Positions 1-6,124 are shown, numbered from the stretch's first letter. The stretch: 6,150 bases of DNA from an uncultured Ruminococcus sp. (GCA_947174965.1 CAMWKY010000136.1:1-6150); one strand, 5' to 3'. A program made the numbers and translations. The notes: generated from the sequence alone by a model not told the origin.

Positions 1-154
1 ATTGTACACCAATATATAATATATGTGACAGAGCTCATTTTATGCTAAGTTGCAGATTTTATCGTATTTCAGGCAATTTCCAAGACTTCTGAAAACTTAG
101 AGAAATGATACTACTAAACTCAAAGAGATAATTTTATCCCTATCGGGACTATAC

Positions 155-198
155 AAAAAATACCCATGCAGAACTATTCTGTATGGGTTTTCTTATTT
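155..198. terminator. Bidirectional intrinsic terminator after the YitT-family gene
   Basis: A 12-base-pair stem pairs 162-173 (ACCCATGCAGAA) with 177-188 (TTCTGTATGGGT) around a 3-base loop, with one G-T wobble. Read on the minus strand, the stem lies 23 bases past the YitT-family stop codon and runs into six T residues (complement of 155-160). Read on the plus strand it is followed by a T-rich run (188-198), so it could also stop transcription arriving from the left edge of the window. Confidence 0.85.
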
Positions 199-211
199 AT
201 CGGGATATGAG

Positions 212-1078
212 TTATTTATCCAGTTTTGAGGAATTGTTTTTGATATGTTTTCCGATTATTTCAGATACATCGCTGATTGCCATAAATGCGGAGTAGTCGT
301 CATTACTGATAATCTTTCGCAGGGTCGGAACTTCAATACGGGTTACTACACAGTAAAGAACGATTTTTTCACCTGAAATAAGTCCACTGCCCTCCATAAG
401 CGTAACGGTTCTGCCGAGCGTATTATAAATATCGTGAGCTATTTCCTTGCCGTTGTTAGTTATTATCATTACCGCCTTACCCTGTTGCATACCAGTGTTA
501 ACAAAGTCCTCTATCTTCGAGACAATAAAATAAGTAAGCAGACTGTACAGCGCACGGTCAAGACCAAAAAGTGTACCTGCCGTAAGATAAATCAGAACAT
601 TGAAAAACAGCACAATCTGTCCGACTGAAAAATTAAATTTTCGGCTTATCATAACAGCAACCGCTTCTGTACCGTCAAGACAACCGCCGTTCAGCAGTAC
701 CAGTCCTACACCACATCCAAGAAGCATACCACCGAATACAGTAGCAAGCAGTTTGTCGTCTGTCACGTGGTATTCTGTCCTGCCGAAAAATGTAAGCGCA
801 GTAGAAAATACTGCCATAGCGGTAAGCGAACGAAACACAAAGGAACGTTCAAGCTTTTTTCCGCCGATAAAAACAAGTGGAAGATTAAGTGCAAGCGTCA
901 TAACGCTAAGAGGTATCGGCGTTTTTGCACTGACTATCATAGCAATGCCCACCATACCCCCGTCCATAATCAGCGCAGGTATAAGTATTTGCTCAAGTGC
1001 AAATGCAGCTACAATTGCACCCACTATCAGCACCGCATAATTTAAAATCTGTCGTGAAATCTTATTCTGTAAATTCAA
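212..1078 (-). CDS. YitT-family membrane protein (DUF161 plus DUF2179)
   Basis: This 288-residue protein is an integral membrane protein of the YitT family, whose substrate and function are unknown. The N-terminal two thirds hold about six hydrophobic segments (roughly 12-33, 55-72, 82-98, 110-130, 154-171 and 176-190). A glycine-rich loop GGCLDGTEAVA at 131-141 corresponds to the conserved family motif between segments four and five. The C-terminal soluble part (about 200-278) matches the DUF2179 domain, with the pattern GSGLISGEKIVLYCVVTR, then PTLRKII, then AFMAISDVSEIIG. The length is normal for the family. The start is TTG at 1078-1076, chosen because AGGAAGG lies 11 bases upstream and no in-frame ATG is nearby. 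The gene stands alone between its own sigma-A-type promoter and a terminator, 162 bases beyond the end of dpaB, so it is not obviously part of the spore unit. The family call is firm, but the transported or sensed molecule cannot be inferred. Confidence 0.9.
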   Translation of the reverse strand: MNLQNKISRQILNYAVLIVGAIVAAFALEQILIPALIMDGGMVGIAMIVSAKTPIPLSVMTLALNLPLVFIGGKKLERSFVFRSLTAMAVFSTALTFFGRTEYHVTDDKLLATVFGGMLLGCGVGLVLLNGGCLDGTEAVAVMISRKFNFSVGQIVLFFNVLIYLTAGTLFGLDRALYSLLTYFIVSKIEDFVNTGMQQGKAVMIITNNGKEIAHDIYNTLGRTVTLMEGSGLISGEKIVLYCVVTRIEVPTLRKIISNDDYSAFMAISDVSEIIGKHIKNNSSKLDK

Positions 1079-1089
1079 ATCAAATATGT

Positions 1090-1096
1090 CCTTCCT
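1090..1096 (-). promoter_or_regulatory. Ribosome binding site supporting a TTG start
   Basis: AGGAAGG on the minus strand lies 11 bases before the TTG codon at 1078-1076. An overlapping TTG at 1083-1081 is out of frame and reaches TGA within two codons, so the 1078 TTG is the only start that fits. Confidence 0.7.
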
Positions 1097-1141
1097 ATGA
1101 TATTTTTTAGTTTATTATTTATATGAAAATAAGCTATACTA

Positions 1142-1170
1142 ATAATAACACAAAACTCAAAAAAAATCAA
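1142..1170 (-). promoter_or_regulatory. Sigma-A-type promoter of the YitT-family gene
   Basis: On the minus strand, TTGATT (complement of 1165-1170) is followed after exactly 17 bases by TATTAT (complement of 1142-1147). A TG dinucleotide one base before the -10 makes it an extended -10. Transcription would begin near 1135 and leave a leader of about 57 bases, too short for a typical riboswitch. Confidence 0.6.
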
Positions 1171-1205
1171 CTGCCTGTCCGAAATTTTCTTATCTGAATA
1201 AATTT

Positions 1206-1234
1206 ATCCCTGTTCTTATCAAAAGAGCAGGGAT
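1206..1234. terminator. Intrinsic terminator after dpaB
   Basis: A 12-base-pair stem pairs 1206-1217 (ATCCCTGTTCTT) with 1223-1234 (AAGAGCAGGGAT), with one G-T wobble and a 5-base loop. It begins 6 bases beyond the dpaB stop codon. The minus-strand tail after the stem is only moderately T-rich (AAATTTATT), so termination may be incomplete. The plus-strand tail (TTATTTTCATTT) is more T-rich, but no plus-strand gene leads into it. Confidence 0.75.
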
Positions 1235-1240
1235 TTATTT

Positions 1241-1834
1241 TCATTTACTGTAAATAATCGGTCTTAACTGTATACCATTGAAAGCGGCTTCCACGGCTTC
1301 CGGTATCATTTCAAATTCTGCAACGAGTGAAGCAGGTTTTTTATCAATATCGTCCTGTAGCATAGGTACAAAGTAATAGTTTTTGCGGTTGAAAAGTTCA
1401 CCTAAATTCTTTGCAGAGGCTAAAAGGGAATCATTTGAAGCAATTGCAAGCAGAACAGGTTTTCCACTCCGCAGATGCGACTTGACAGCCATTGTTACTG
1501 TTCCGTCTGTTATGCCGTTTGTGAGTTTTGCTAATGTATTTGAAGTACATGGAGCGACTATCATAATATCAGTCATGTTTTTTGGTCCTATCGGTTCGGC
1601 ATCTGCAATTGACATAATAACTTCATGTCCGCTTATATCATTGAGACGTGCTATATTTTCAACATTCGTTCCAAACCTTGTTGAAAGTTTCGCTGTATTT
1701 TCCGACATTATCGGAATTATTTCTGCTCCCATAAGTTTAAGCTGTTCAGCCTGCCGGAAGCATCTGTCGAAAGTGCAGAAAGAGCCAGTCATTGCAAAGC
1801 CGATTCTTTTGCCTTTGAAAATCTCATTCACCAT
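1241..1834 (-). CDS. dpaB: Dipicolinate synthase subunit B
   Basis: The product (197 residues) is the flavoprotein-fold subunit of dipicolinate synthase, also called SpoVFB. With DpaA it oxidises a lysine-pathway dihydrodipicolinate-type intermediate to dipicolinic acid in the mother cell. The N-terminus GKRIGFAMTGSFCTFD (8-23) is the family's nucleotide-binding opening. The long conserved segment at 94-122 (APCTSNT, then LAKLTNGITD, then VKSHLR) and the later NDSL and NYYFVPMLQDD (152-162) match known SpoVFB proteins, and the length is close to the usual 200. An in-frame ATG exists at 1861, but the ATG at 1834 is preferred. It has a strong AAGGGGG site 5 bases upstream, and the family begins close to the GKRIGF motif. 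The gene overlaps the end of dpaA by 11 bases, so translation is probably coupled. Unlike the Bacillus subtilis operon, no asd, dapG or dapA follows; a hairpin terminator does. Confidence 0.95.
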   Translation of the reverse strand: MVNEIFKGKRIGFAMTGSFCTFDRCFRQAEQLKLMGAEIIPIMSENTAKLSTRFGTNVENIARLNDISGHEVIMSIADAEPIGPKNMTDIMIVAPCTSNTLAKLTNGITDGTVTMAVKSHLRSGKPVLLAIASNDSLLASAKNLGELFNRKNYYFVPMLQDDIDKKPASLVAEFEMIPEAVEAAFNGIQLRPIIYSK

Positions 1835-2663
1835 TGAATCCCCCTTCTGAAAGTATGCCATCTATTGTTTCCGCCACAAATTCTCCTGCTGTTACAGGAG
1901 CTGTTTTTCCTGGAAGTCCTAAAGCCCATATAACTTTTTTTCCAAGTTCAGATGCGCTGTCAAAATCAATTCCGCCCGGACGTGAAGCAAGGTCGATAAA
2001 AAGTGTATCATCACTGAATTTTTTCAGTGTTTCACGGTTGAAAACAAGTTCAGGAGCAGTATTAAATACAAGTTTGTAATCATATCCCATATTTTTCATG
2101 CATACTGATTTTACACCTGTTATACGTGCTTTTGCTGTTCCTTTTGCATTTCGTACAGCAACTGTTATATCAGCTCCGAAGCCTTTCAGTATTTCAGCAA
2201 GAGCAGTTCCTATTCTGCCCATGCCCACAATAAGAACAGGCAGTCTGTTAAGAGTTACGGGGAGTTCATCAAGTGCAAGCTGTATAGCACCCTCTGCTGT
2301 TGGTATGGCATTTTTAAGACATAAATCCTCACAACTCATATAGTCAATAATCTTGTTATACGGGAATATTTCGTTCAAACGCTTATCATATCTGCCAGTA
2401 AATATAAGGCAGTCCTTTTTCATGAAAGTTTTAATCATATCAGTTGTAAGAATATCGCTGGAACATGGTGTATATATATTGTCTTTTTCATCAAGAGGAG
2501 GAACAGGAAGCACAACGCAGTCACATGGATTTTCGGGAAAACTGTTTTCCGAAAAATCCGTATCAATTCCGATAACATTCACATCATATATATCAACAAG
2601 TTTCTTTGCACAGAAAATCTGTCTCATGTCTCCGCCTGCAATAAGTATATTTATTTTTTTCAT
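1824..2663 (-). CDS. dpaA: Dipicolinate synthase subunit A
   Basis: The product (279 residues from the chosen start) is the NAD(P)-dependent dehydrogenase-like subunit of dipicolinate synthase, also called SpoVFA. It acts with DpaB to make the dipicolinic acid that is loaded into the spore core as its calcium salt for heat resistance and dormancy. Residues 1-120 form the N-terminal domain (INILIAGGDMRQI at 4-16). Then come PTAEGAIQLA (121-130), a Rossmann-type GMGRIG (147-152) and NTAP (201-204). LASRPGGIDF (225-234) and ALGLPGKTAPVTAGE (247-261) are hallmark family stretches. The ATG at 2663 is preferred over the in-frame ATG at 2675 because GGAG sits 6 bases before it and nothing suitable precedes the other. 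The length is slightly short of the roughly 297 residues in Bacillus subtilis but no motif is missing. The gene heads a two-gene unit with dpaB and lies behind a sigma-K-like promoter. Confidence 0.96.
   Translation of the reverse strand: MKKINILIAGGDMRQIFCAKKLVDIYDVNVIGIDTDFSENSFPENPCDCVVLPVPPLDEKDNIYTPCSSDILTTDMIKTFMKKDCLIFTGRYDKRLNEIFPYNKIIDYMSCEDLCLKNAIPTAEGAIQLALDELPVTLNRLPVLIVGMGRIGTALAEILKGFGADITVAVRNAKGTAKARITGVKSVCMKNMGYDYKLVFNTAPELVFNRETLKKFSDDTLFIDLASRPGGIDFDSASELGKKVIWALGLPGKTAPVTAGEFVAETIDGILSEGGFNGE
1840..1846 (-). promoter_or_regulatory. Ribosome binding site of dpaB, inside the dpaA 3' end
   Basis: AAGGGGG on the minus strand ends 5 bases before the ATG at 1834-1832. It lies in the last codons of dpaA (encoding EGG), and it decides in favour of the shorter dpaB start over the in-frame ATG at 1861. 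Confidence 0.75.
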
Positions 2664-2669
2664 ACAGTT

Positions 2670-2673
2670 CTCC
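2670..2673 (-). promoter_or_regulatory. Ribosome binding site of dpaA
   Basis: GGAG on the minus strand lies 6 bases before the ATG at 2663-2661. It overlaps the alternative ATG at 2675-2673, so that upstream ATG is probably not used. Confidence 0.65.
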
Positions 2674-2709
2674 ATTTCAAAAAAATTATATGAGAATTAT
2701 ATCTCTCTA

Positions 2710-2738
2710 CATTATATGGATTTATGTATGATTTGGTG
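2710..2738 (-). promoter_or_regulatory. Candidate sigma-K promoter of dpaAB
   Basis: On the minus strand, CACC (complement of 2735-2738) is followed after exactly 16 bases by CATATAATG (complement of 2710-2718). The Bacillus subtilis sigma-K consensus is mACm, 16 bases, CATAnnnTA. Every specified base matches except the last. Transcription would start near 2703 and give a leader of about 40 bases. Sigma-K control of dipicolinate synthase is established in Bacillus subtilis, which fits, but use in this organism is inferred from the match alone. Confidence 0.6.
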
Positions 2739-2760
2739 TATATAAAATTTGCTTATCCTA

Positions 2761-2789
2761 TTGATTTTATGAGAAAGTTTTGGTATAAT
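2761..2789 (+). promoter_or_regulatory. Sigma-A promoter of the RING-lipoprotein-uvrC operon
   Basis: TTGATT at 2761-2766 and a perfect TATAAT at 2784-2789 are separated by 17 bases, with an extended -10 TGG immediately before the TATAAT. Transcription should begin near 2796, leaving about 36 bases of leader before the chosen ATG at 2832. This housekeeping promoter is divergent from the sigma-K-like dpaA promoter in the same 168-base gap; the two do not overlap. No SOS (LexA/DinR) box was recognised, although uvrC lies in this operon. Confidence 0.85.
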
Positions 2790-2816
2790 TATAAAAATGA
2801 GATGTAAATTATTATG

Positions 2817-2822
2817 AAAGGA
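2817..2822 (+). promoter_or_regulatory. Ribosome binding site deciding the RING-protein start
   Basis: AAAGGA lies 9 bases before the ATG at 2832. In-frame ATG codons at 2814, 2823 and 2826 either precede, abut or crowd this site and have no better site of their own, so 2832 is preferred. Confidence 0.6.
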
Positions 2823-2831
2823 ATGATGTCA

Positions 2832-3689
2832 ATGAAATATATCGGTAAAATGTGTGTATCATGCGGAAAAAAGTTTACTGATGCTGATGATATTGTTGTA
2901 TGCCCTGAATGTGCGTCACCGCATCACAGAGAGTGCTACAGAAATAACGGAAGATGCGCAAATGAAAATCTTCATGCAAAAGGCTTTGACTGGAATCAGA
3001 TAAACCGTCCTGTTAAAACTGAAACCGCACAACAAGATGACGGACAAGTTGTTATAAATCTCTCTGAAAGTGTGGAAGATATGCTGAAACAGCCTTTTTT
3101 TGCAAAGTCAATGAAAACGGTTGACAAAAACGGCTGTACACTTAAAGAAATTCTTGATTTTGTGCATACAAACCTGCTCTATTATATACCTGTTTTTATG
3201 AGGATAAGGGATTTCGGAAAAAGTGTGTCATTTAATCTCATCTGCTTTGTTGCACCGCCTGTTTACTTTGCAAGCAGGAAAATGTGGTTCTGGGCTATAC
3301 TGACAGCATTTTTAAGTGTGCTTCTGCTTATACCGTTCATGCTTGCCATGCTTGTTTCAGGTGACAATCCTGCAAATCTTTCAGTAGATGCAATCAATGC
3401 ACTAAGAGTAAACGTCAGCACTATAAATTCGCTTATTGAAATATGCAGGGGTGCGGACTTGTTTATGCGTATAATGCTTTGTCTTTTCGGAAACAGACTT
3501 TACTATAATTTTGCGGTAAAATCCATAAAACGAATAAAAGCAAAAAATAATGAGGATATTTCAAGAGAACAGCTTATAAGTGCAGGCGGAGTAAGTTTTA
3601 CGAATATTATTCTTATTATCTGTATTATATTTATTGTTACTTTTCTGATAATGCTTGCATTGCAGGCAACACTTGAATTTTTATTCTAA
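2832..3689 (+). CDS. Membrane protein with N-terminal prokaryotic RING-type zinc finger
   Basis: This 285-residue protein opens with a compact zinc-finger module matching the prokaryotic RING finger family (Prok-RING_1 type). Likely ligands are C8, C11, C24, C27, H31 or H32, C35 and C42, spaced C-x2-C-x12-C-x2-C-x3-HH-x2-C-x6-C. A polar linker (about 50-125) follows, then hydrophobic stretches at about 132-148, 151-175 and 255-280. The segment FASRKMWFW (146-154) and GNRLYYNFAVKSIKRI (220-235) recall DUF2628 membrane proteins, so the finger is probably cytoplasmic and tethered to the membrane. Its biochemical function is not known. Bacterial RING-like fingers need not be ubiquitin ligases, and no E1, E2 or ubiquitin-like gene is visible here. 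It is the first gene of an operon: its TAA overlaps the AAGGAGG of the lipoprotein gene. An in-frame ATG at 2814 would add six residues but lacks a good ribosome binding site. Confidence 0.85.
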   Translation: MKYIGKMCVSCGKKFTDADDIVVCPECASPHHRECYRNNGRCANENLHAKGFDWNQINRPVKTETAQQDDGQVVINLSESVEDMLKQPFFAKSMKTVDKNGCTLKEILDFVHTNLLYYIPVFMRIRDFGKSVSFNLICFVAPPVYFASRKMWFWAILTAFLSVLLLIPFMLAMLVSGDNPANLSVDAINALRVNVSTINSLIEICRGADLFMRIMLCLFGNRLYYNFAVKSIKRIKAKNNEDISREQLISAGGVSFTNIILIICIIFIVTFLIMLALQATLEFLF

Positions 3690-3694
3690 GGAGG
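3688..3694 (+). promoter_or_regulatory. Near-perfect ribosome binding site of the lipoprotein gene
   Basis: AAGGAGG begins inside the TAA stop codon of the RING-finger gene and sits 8 bases before the ATG at 3703. It excludes the longer open frame that begins at 3655 inside the preceding gene. Confidence 0.85.
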
Positions 3695-3702
3695 TTATTT
3701 TC

Positions 3703-4230
3703 ATGAAAAAATTATGTGCTATATTTGCCATTATATCATTGCTTGCCTTTACAGGTTGCAGTGATGCTTTGGATATACTGCTTGAAACTGATTCAGAAGT
3801 ACAGGCTGTAACTGCTGAAATCAGTTCAGAAAGTCAGGTTGAAACAGAGGAAACAACAACTACTGAATCAGCTGAAACAGAAGTGACTACAGAGGAAATA
3901 ACAACAGTATCGGACGAAATATTCAATGATTATGATGATAATATTGACGTTCAGTATAATTTCCGTACAAAAAAGCAACTGAATCAGCATTTTGAAAAGC
4001 ACGGCAGTGAATTTGATGATATATTTGATTATGAAACGGCTGAAGACTATGAACAGGGCGCAAGTGATGTTATAAATAATCCTGATGCACTGTATAAAAC
4101 GGAGCAGGAAGACGGCGACGGCGTTTATTATATCGAATCGACAAATGAATTTGTAATTCTCTCAACGGACGGCTATATAAGAACGTATTTCAGACCACGA
4201 GACGGAATAGACTATTTCAACAGACAGTAG
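3703..4230 (+). CDS. Putative lipoprotein with Thr/Glu-rich stalk and RNase-toxin-like C-terminal domain
   Basis: This 175-residue protein is predicted to be secreted and lipid-anchored. MKK, a hydrophobic core (4-17) and a lipobox ending TGC put the modified cysteine at C19; the -3 residue is Phe, which is uncommon. Residues about 25-75 form an acidic, low-complexity stalk rich in Glu, Thr and Ser. Residues 82-175 form a compact domain with the pattern FRTKKQLNQHFEKHG (87-101), YETAEDYEQGA (110-120), GVYYIESTNEFVI (140-152), GYIRTYFRP (157-165) and GIDYFNRQ at the extreme end. From memory of family patterns, this resembles the RNase-type (BECR-fold) domains at the C-termini of some polymorphic toxins; H96, H100, R160 and T161 would be the residues to examine. 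This is an inference and the domain could be a non-catalytic relative. No immunity gene is recognisable next to it. It lies second in the operon, 13 bases after the RING gene and 8 before uvrC. Confidence 0.8.
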   Translation: MKKLCAIFAIISLLAFTGCSDALDILLETDSEVQAVTAEISSESQVETEETTTTESAETEVTTEEITTVSDEIFNDYDDNIDVQYNFRTKKQLNQHFEKHGSEFDDIFDYETAEDYEQGASDVINNPDALYKTEQEDGDGVYYIESTNEFVILSTDGYIRTYFRPRDGIDYFNRQ

Positions 4231-4238
4231 GTGATTTT

Positions 4239-6056
4239 ATGAATCAACGGTTGCTATATCTAAGGGAAAAAACATCAAAGCTGACGGAATCGCCGGGAGT
4301 TTACATCATGAGAAATGCTGACGGTGATATAATATATATCGGGAAAGCAAAGAATCTTAAAAAGCGTGTTGCAAGCTATTTTCGGGAAAATCCTGACCAT
4401 ACTCCGAAAGTTTCGGCTATGGTTTCAAATGTATATGATTATGATTTCATAGTGACCGACAGCGAATATGAAGCACTTGTGCTTGAATGTAGTCTTATAA
4501 AGCAGAATAAGCCAAAATATAATATACTCCTGAAAGATGACAAAGGCTATTATTATATACGTGTTTCAGATGATGAGTTTCCACGCATAACAACTGAAAA
4601 AAATATGTCAGCAGGCGGAAAATATCTTGGTGTTTATACAAGCTCAACTATTGCAACAGAAACGGTAAATGAAGCAAACAAAGTTTTCATGTTGCCGACG
4701 TGCAGAAAGTGTTTTCCACGTGATTTCAGAAAAGAACGTCCGTGCCTTAACTATCACATAAAAATGTGTATGGGAGTGTGTACGGGAAAAATCAGCAGGG
4801 AAACATATCAGAAAGCAGTTGATGATGCTGTAGAGTTCATAAAATCGGGCGGTGCTACAGCTATTGAGCGTATAGAACAGGAGATGTATAAGGCATCTGA
4901 AAATCTTGAATTTGAAAAAGCATCTATATTGAGGGACAGAATTATTGCCATAAAAAAATCATCTGAAAAACAGAAAGTGATAAACAGCGGAGTAAATTGT
5001 GCTGATGTTATCGGAACTGCTGAATTTTATGACAAAGTATGTATTTCCGTGCTTATGTACCGCAATGAAAGACTTACTGACAAGGCAGTATTTGAGCTTG
5101 AAAAGTCTGATACTGATATTCTAAGTGACTTTATATGCAGATTTTACCACGAAAGACAGGATATTCCGAAAGTTATAATTATTGACCATATTCCCGAAGA
5201 TGCGGAACTTATTCAGAATTTTCTTGAAAAGCAGTCGGACAGGAATATAAAAATCCACTGTCCGAAAAAGGGCAGGCTTGCTGATTTACTGCGACTTGCA
5301 AAAAATAATTCTGCCGAATATATGGCACTCAAAAACAGTCGTACAGGAAAAGAAGTCATCGCACTTGAACAGCTTGGAAAAATACTCGGTCTTGAGAATA
5401 CGCCGAAATATATTGAAGCTTACGACATATCCAATCTTTCGTCGGAGTCAATGGTTGCAGGCATGGTTGTATTTGAGAACGGCAGACCGCTGAAAAAAGC
5501 GTACAAACATTTTACTGTAAAGGAGCAGGAATATCAGAACGACTACGGCAGTATGAGGGAAGTTCTGAAACGCCGTCTGCTCCACATAGTAAATCAGGAC
5601 GGCGACGAATATTTCAACCGCACTCCCGATTTGATTCTGCTTGACGGCGGAACAGGTCATGTTCATGCAGTTGAACCGATTCTGAAAGAGCTTGCACTTG
5701 ATATTCCTCTTTTCGGCATGGTTAAGGACAACAAGCACCGTACAAGAGCAATTGCAACAGGGGGCAAGGAAATACAGATAAATAATTTGCAGTCGGCATT
5801 TAACCTTGTAACGCAGATTCAGGACGAAGTACACAGATATTCTGTAAGATTCATGCACGGAAAACACAGAAAAAAAACGTACTCATCAGAACTTCTTGCA
5901 GTAAAAGGCATAGGCGAAAAGAAACTTGCAAAGATTATGATGAAATACAAGACAAAGGAAAGTCTTGCAAATGCAACTCCCGAACAGCTTGCCGAAACAG
6001 CAGGAGTGAGCATAGAAACGGCACAGAATCTATACGAAGTTATACAGAATATGTAA
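4239..6056 (+). CDS. uvrC: UvrABC system protein C (excinuclease subunit)
   Basis: UvrC (605 residues, full length) makes both incisions flanking bulky DNA lesions after UvrA and UvrB locate them. The N-terminal GIY-YIG nuclease (about 15-98) shows GVY (20-22), YIG (33-35), R43, E83 and N95, and makes the 3' cut. A cysteine cluster (C155, C158, C169, C177, C181) precedes the UVR motif (about 208-240), which binds UvrB; in Escherichia coli UvrC the matching cysteines hold an iron-sulfur cluster. The RNase H-like nuclease for the 5' cut shows D396 (YDISN), D469 (LLDGG), D497 (VKDNKH) and H532 (EVHRYS). Two helix-hairpin-helix units (about 553-602) close the protein. All expected catalytic residues are present. 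The ATG is 4 bases after AGGTGA, which overlaps the preceding TAG stop, so expression is probably coupled to the lipoprotein gene. No intrinsic terminator was seen after the stop. Confidence 0.98.
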   Translation: MNQRLLYLREKTSKLTESPGVYIMRNADGDIIYIGKAKNLKKRVASYFRENPDHTPKVSAMVSNVYDYDFIVTDSEYEALVLECSLIKQNKPKYNILLKDDKGYYYIRVSDDEFPRITTEKNMSAGGKYLGVYTSSTIATETVNEANKVFMLPTCRKCFPRDFRKERPCLNYHIKMCMGVCTGKISRETYQKAVDDAVEFIKSGGATAIERIEQEMYKASENLEFEKASILRDRIIAIKKSSEKQKVINSGVNCADVIGTAEFYDKVCISVLMYRNERLTDKAVFELEKSDTDILSDFICRFYHERQDIPKVIIIDHIPEDAELIQNFLEKQSDRNIKIHCPKKGRLADLLRLAKNNSAEYMALKNSRTGKEVIALEQLGKILGLENTPKYIEAYDISNLSSESMVAGMVVFENGRPLKKAYKHFTVKEQEYQNDYGSMREVLKRRLLHIVNQDGDEYFNRTPDLILLDGGTGHVHAVEPILKELALDIPLFGMVKDNKHRTRAIATGGKEIQINNLQSAFNLVTQIQDEVHRYSVRFMHGKHRKKTYSSELLAVKGIGEKKLAKIMMKYKTKESLANATPEQLAETAGVSIETAQNLYEVIQNM

Positions 6057-6092
6057 ATATAGAAAAAATTTTGTCTTATTTCACATATTTTC

Positions 6093-6124
6093 AAAAATAG
6101 GTAGACAAACTAAAAAAAATAGGT
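6093..6124 (+). repeat. Direct repeat AAAAATAGGT overlapping a promoter
   Basis: The ten bases AAAAATAGGT occur at 6093-6102 and again at 6115-6124, exactly 22 bases apart, close to two helical turns. The first copy ends on the first base of the -35 and the second ends just before the -10. That placement would suit a repressor or activator bound to one DNA face, but AT-rich repeats can arise by chance. Confidence 0.45.

Noticed and set aside
1..150. Possible tail of an upstream gene at the left edge (plus-strand frame ending at TGA 90-92) and a nine-codon frame near 105
   Set aside because: The residues resemble no family I know, no ribosome binding site supports a start, and the other plus-strand frames stop early. 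I see no gene here.
600..1045. Open frames on the plus strand opposite the YitT-family gene
   Set aside because: They are antisense to a clear membrane protein, have unlikely composition and no ribosome binding site.
1835..1861. Longer dpaB start at the ATG at 1861
   Set aside because: It would add nine non-conserved residues and deepen the overlap with dpaA; the ATG at 1834 has a much better ribosome binding site.
2722..2730. CATACATAA on the minus strand as a sigma-E -10 for dpaA
   Set aside because: The -10 resembles sigma-E, but no acceptable -35 lies at the required distance. The sigma-K match just downstream fits both boxes and the known biology.
1383..2745. Several plus-strand open frames opposite dpaA and dpaB
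   Set aside because: They mirror conserved coding sequence on the minus strand; no motifs or start signals support them.
3832..3915. Acidic Thr/Glu-rich stretch as a tandem DNA repeat
   Set aside because: It is low-complexity coding sequence without a fixed repeat unit, better read as a flexible lipoprotein stalk.
5278..6094. Open frames overlapping uvrC in other frames and on the minus strand
   Set aside because: They lie within the conserved nuclease and helix-hairpin-helix regions of uvrC and have no recognisable domain or translation signal.
6061..6110. Terminator after uvrC
   Set aside because: The only pairings are AT-rich (AAAATTTT) or a 7-base stem with a 26-base loop, and there is no GC-rich hairpin followed by a T run.
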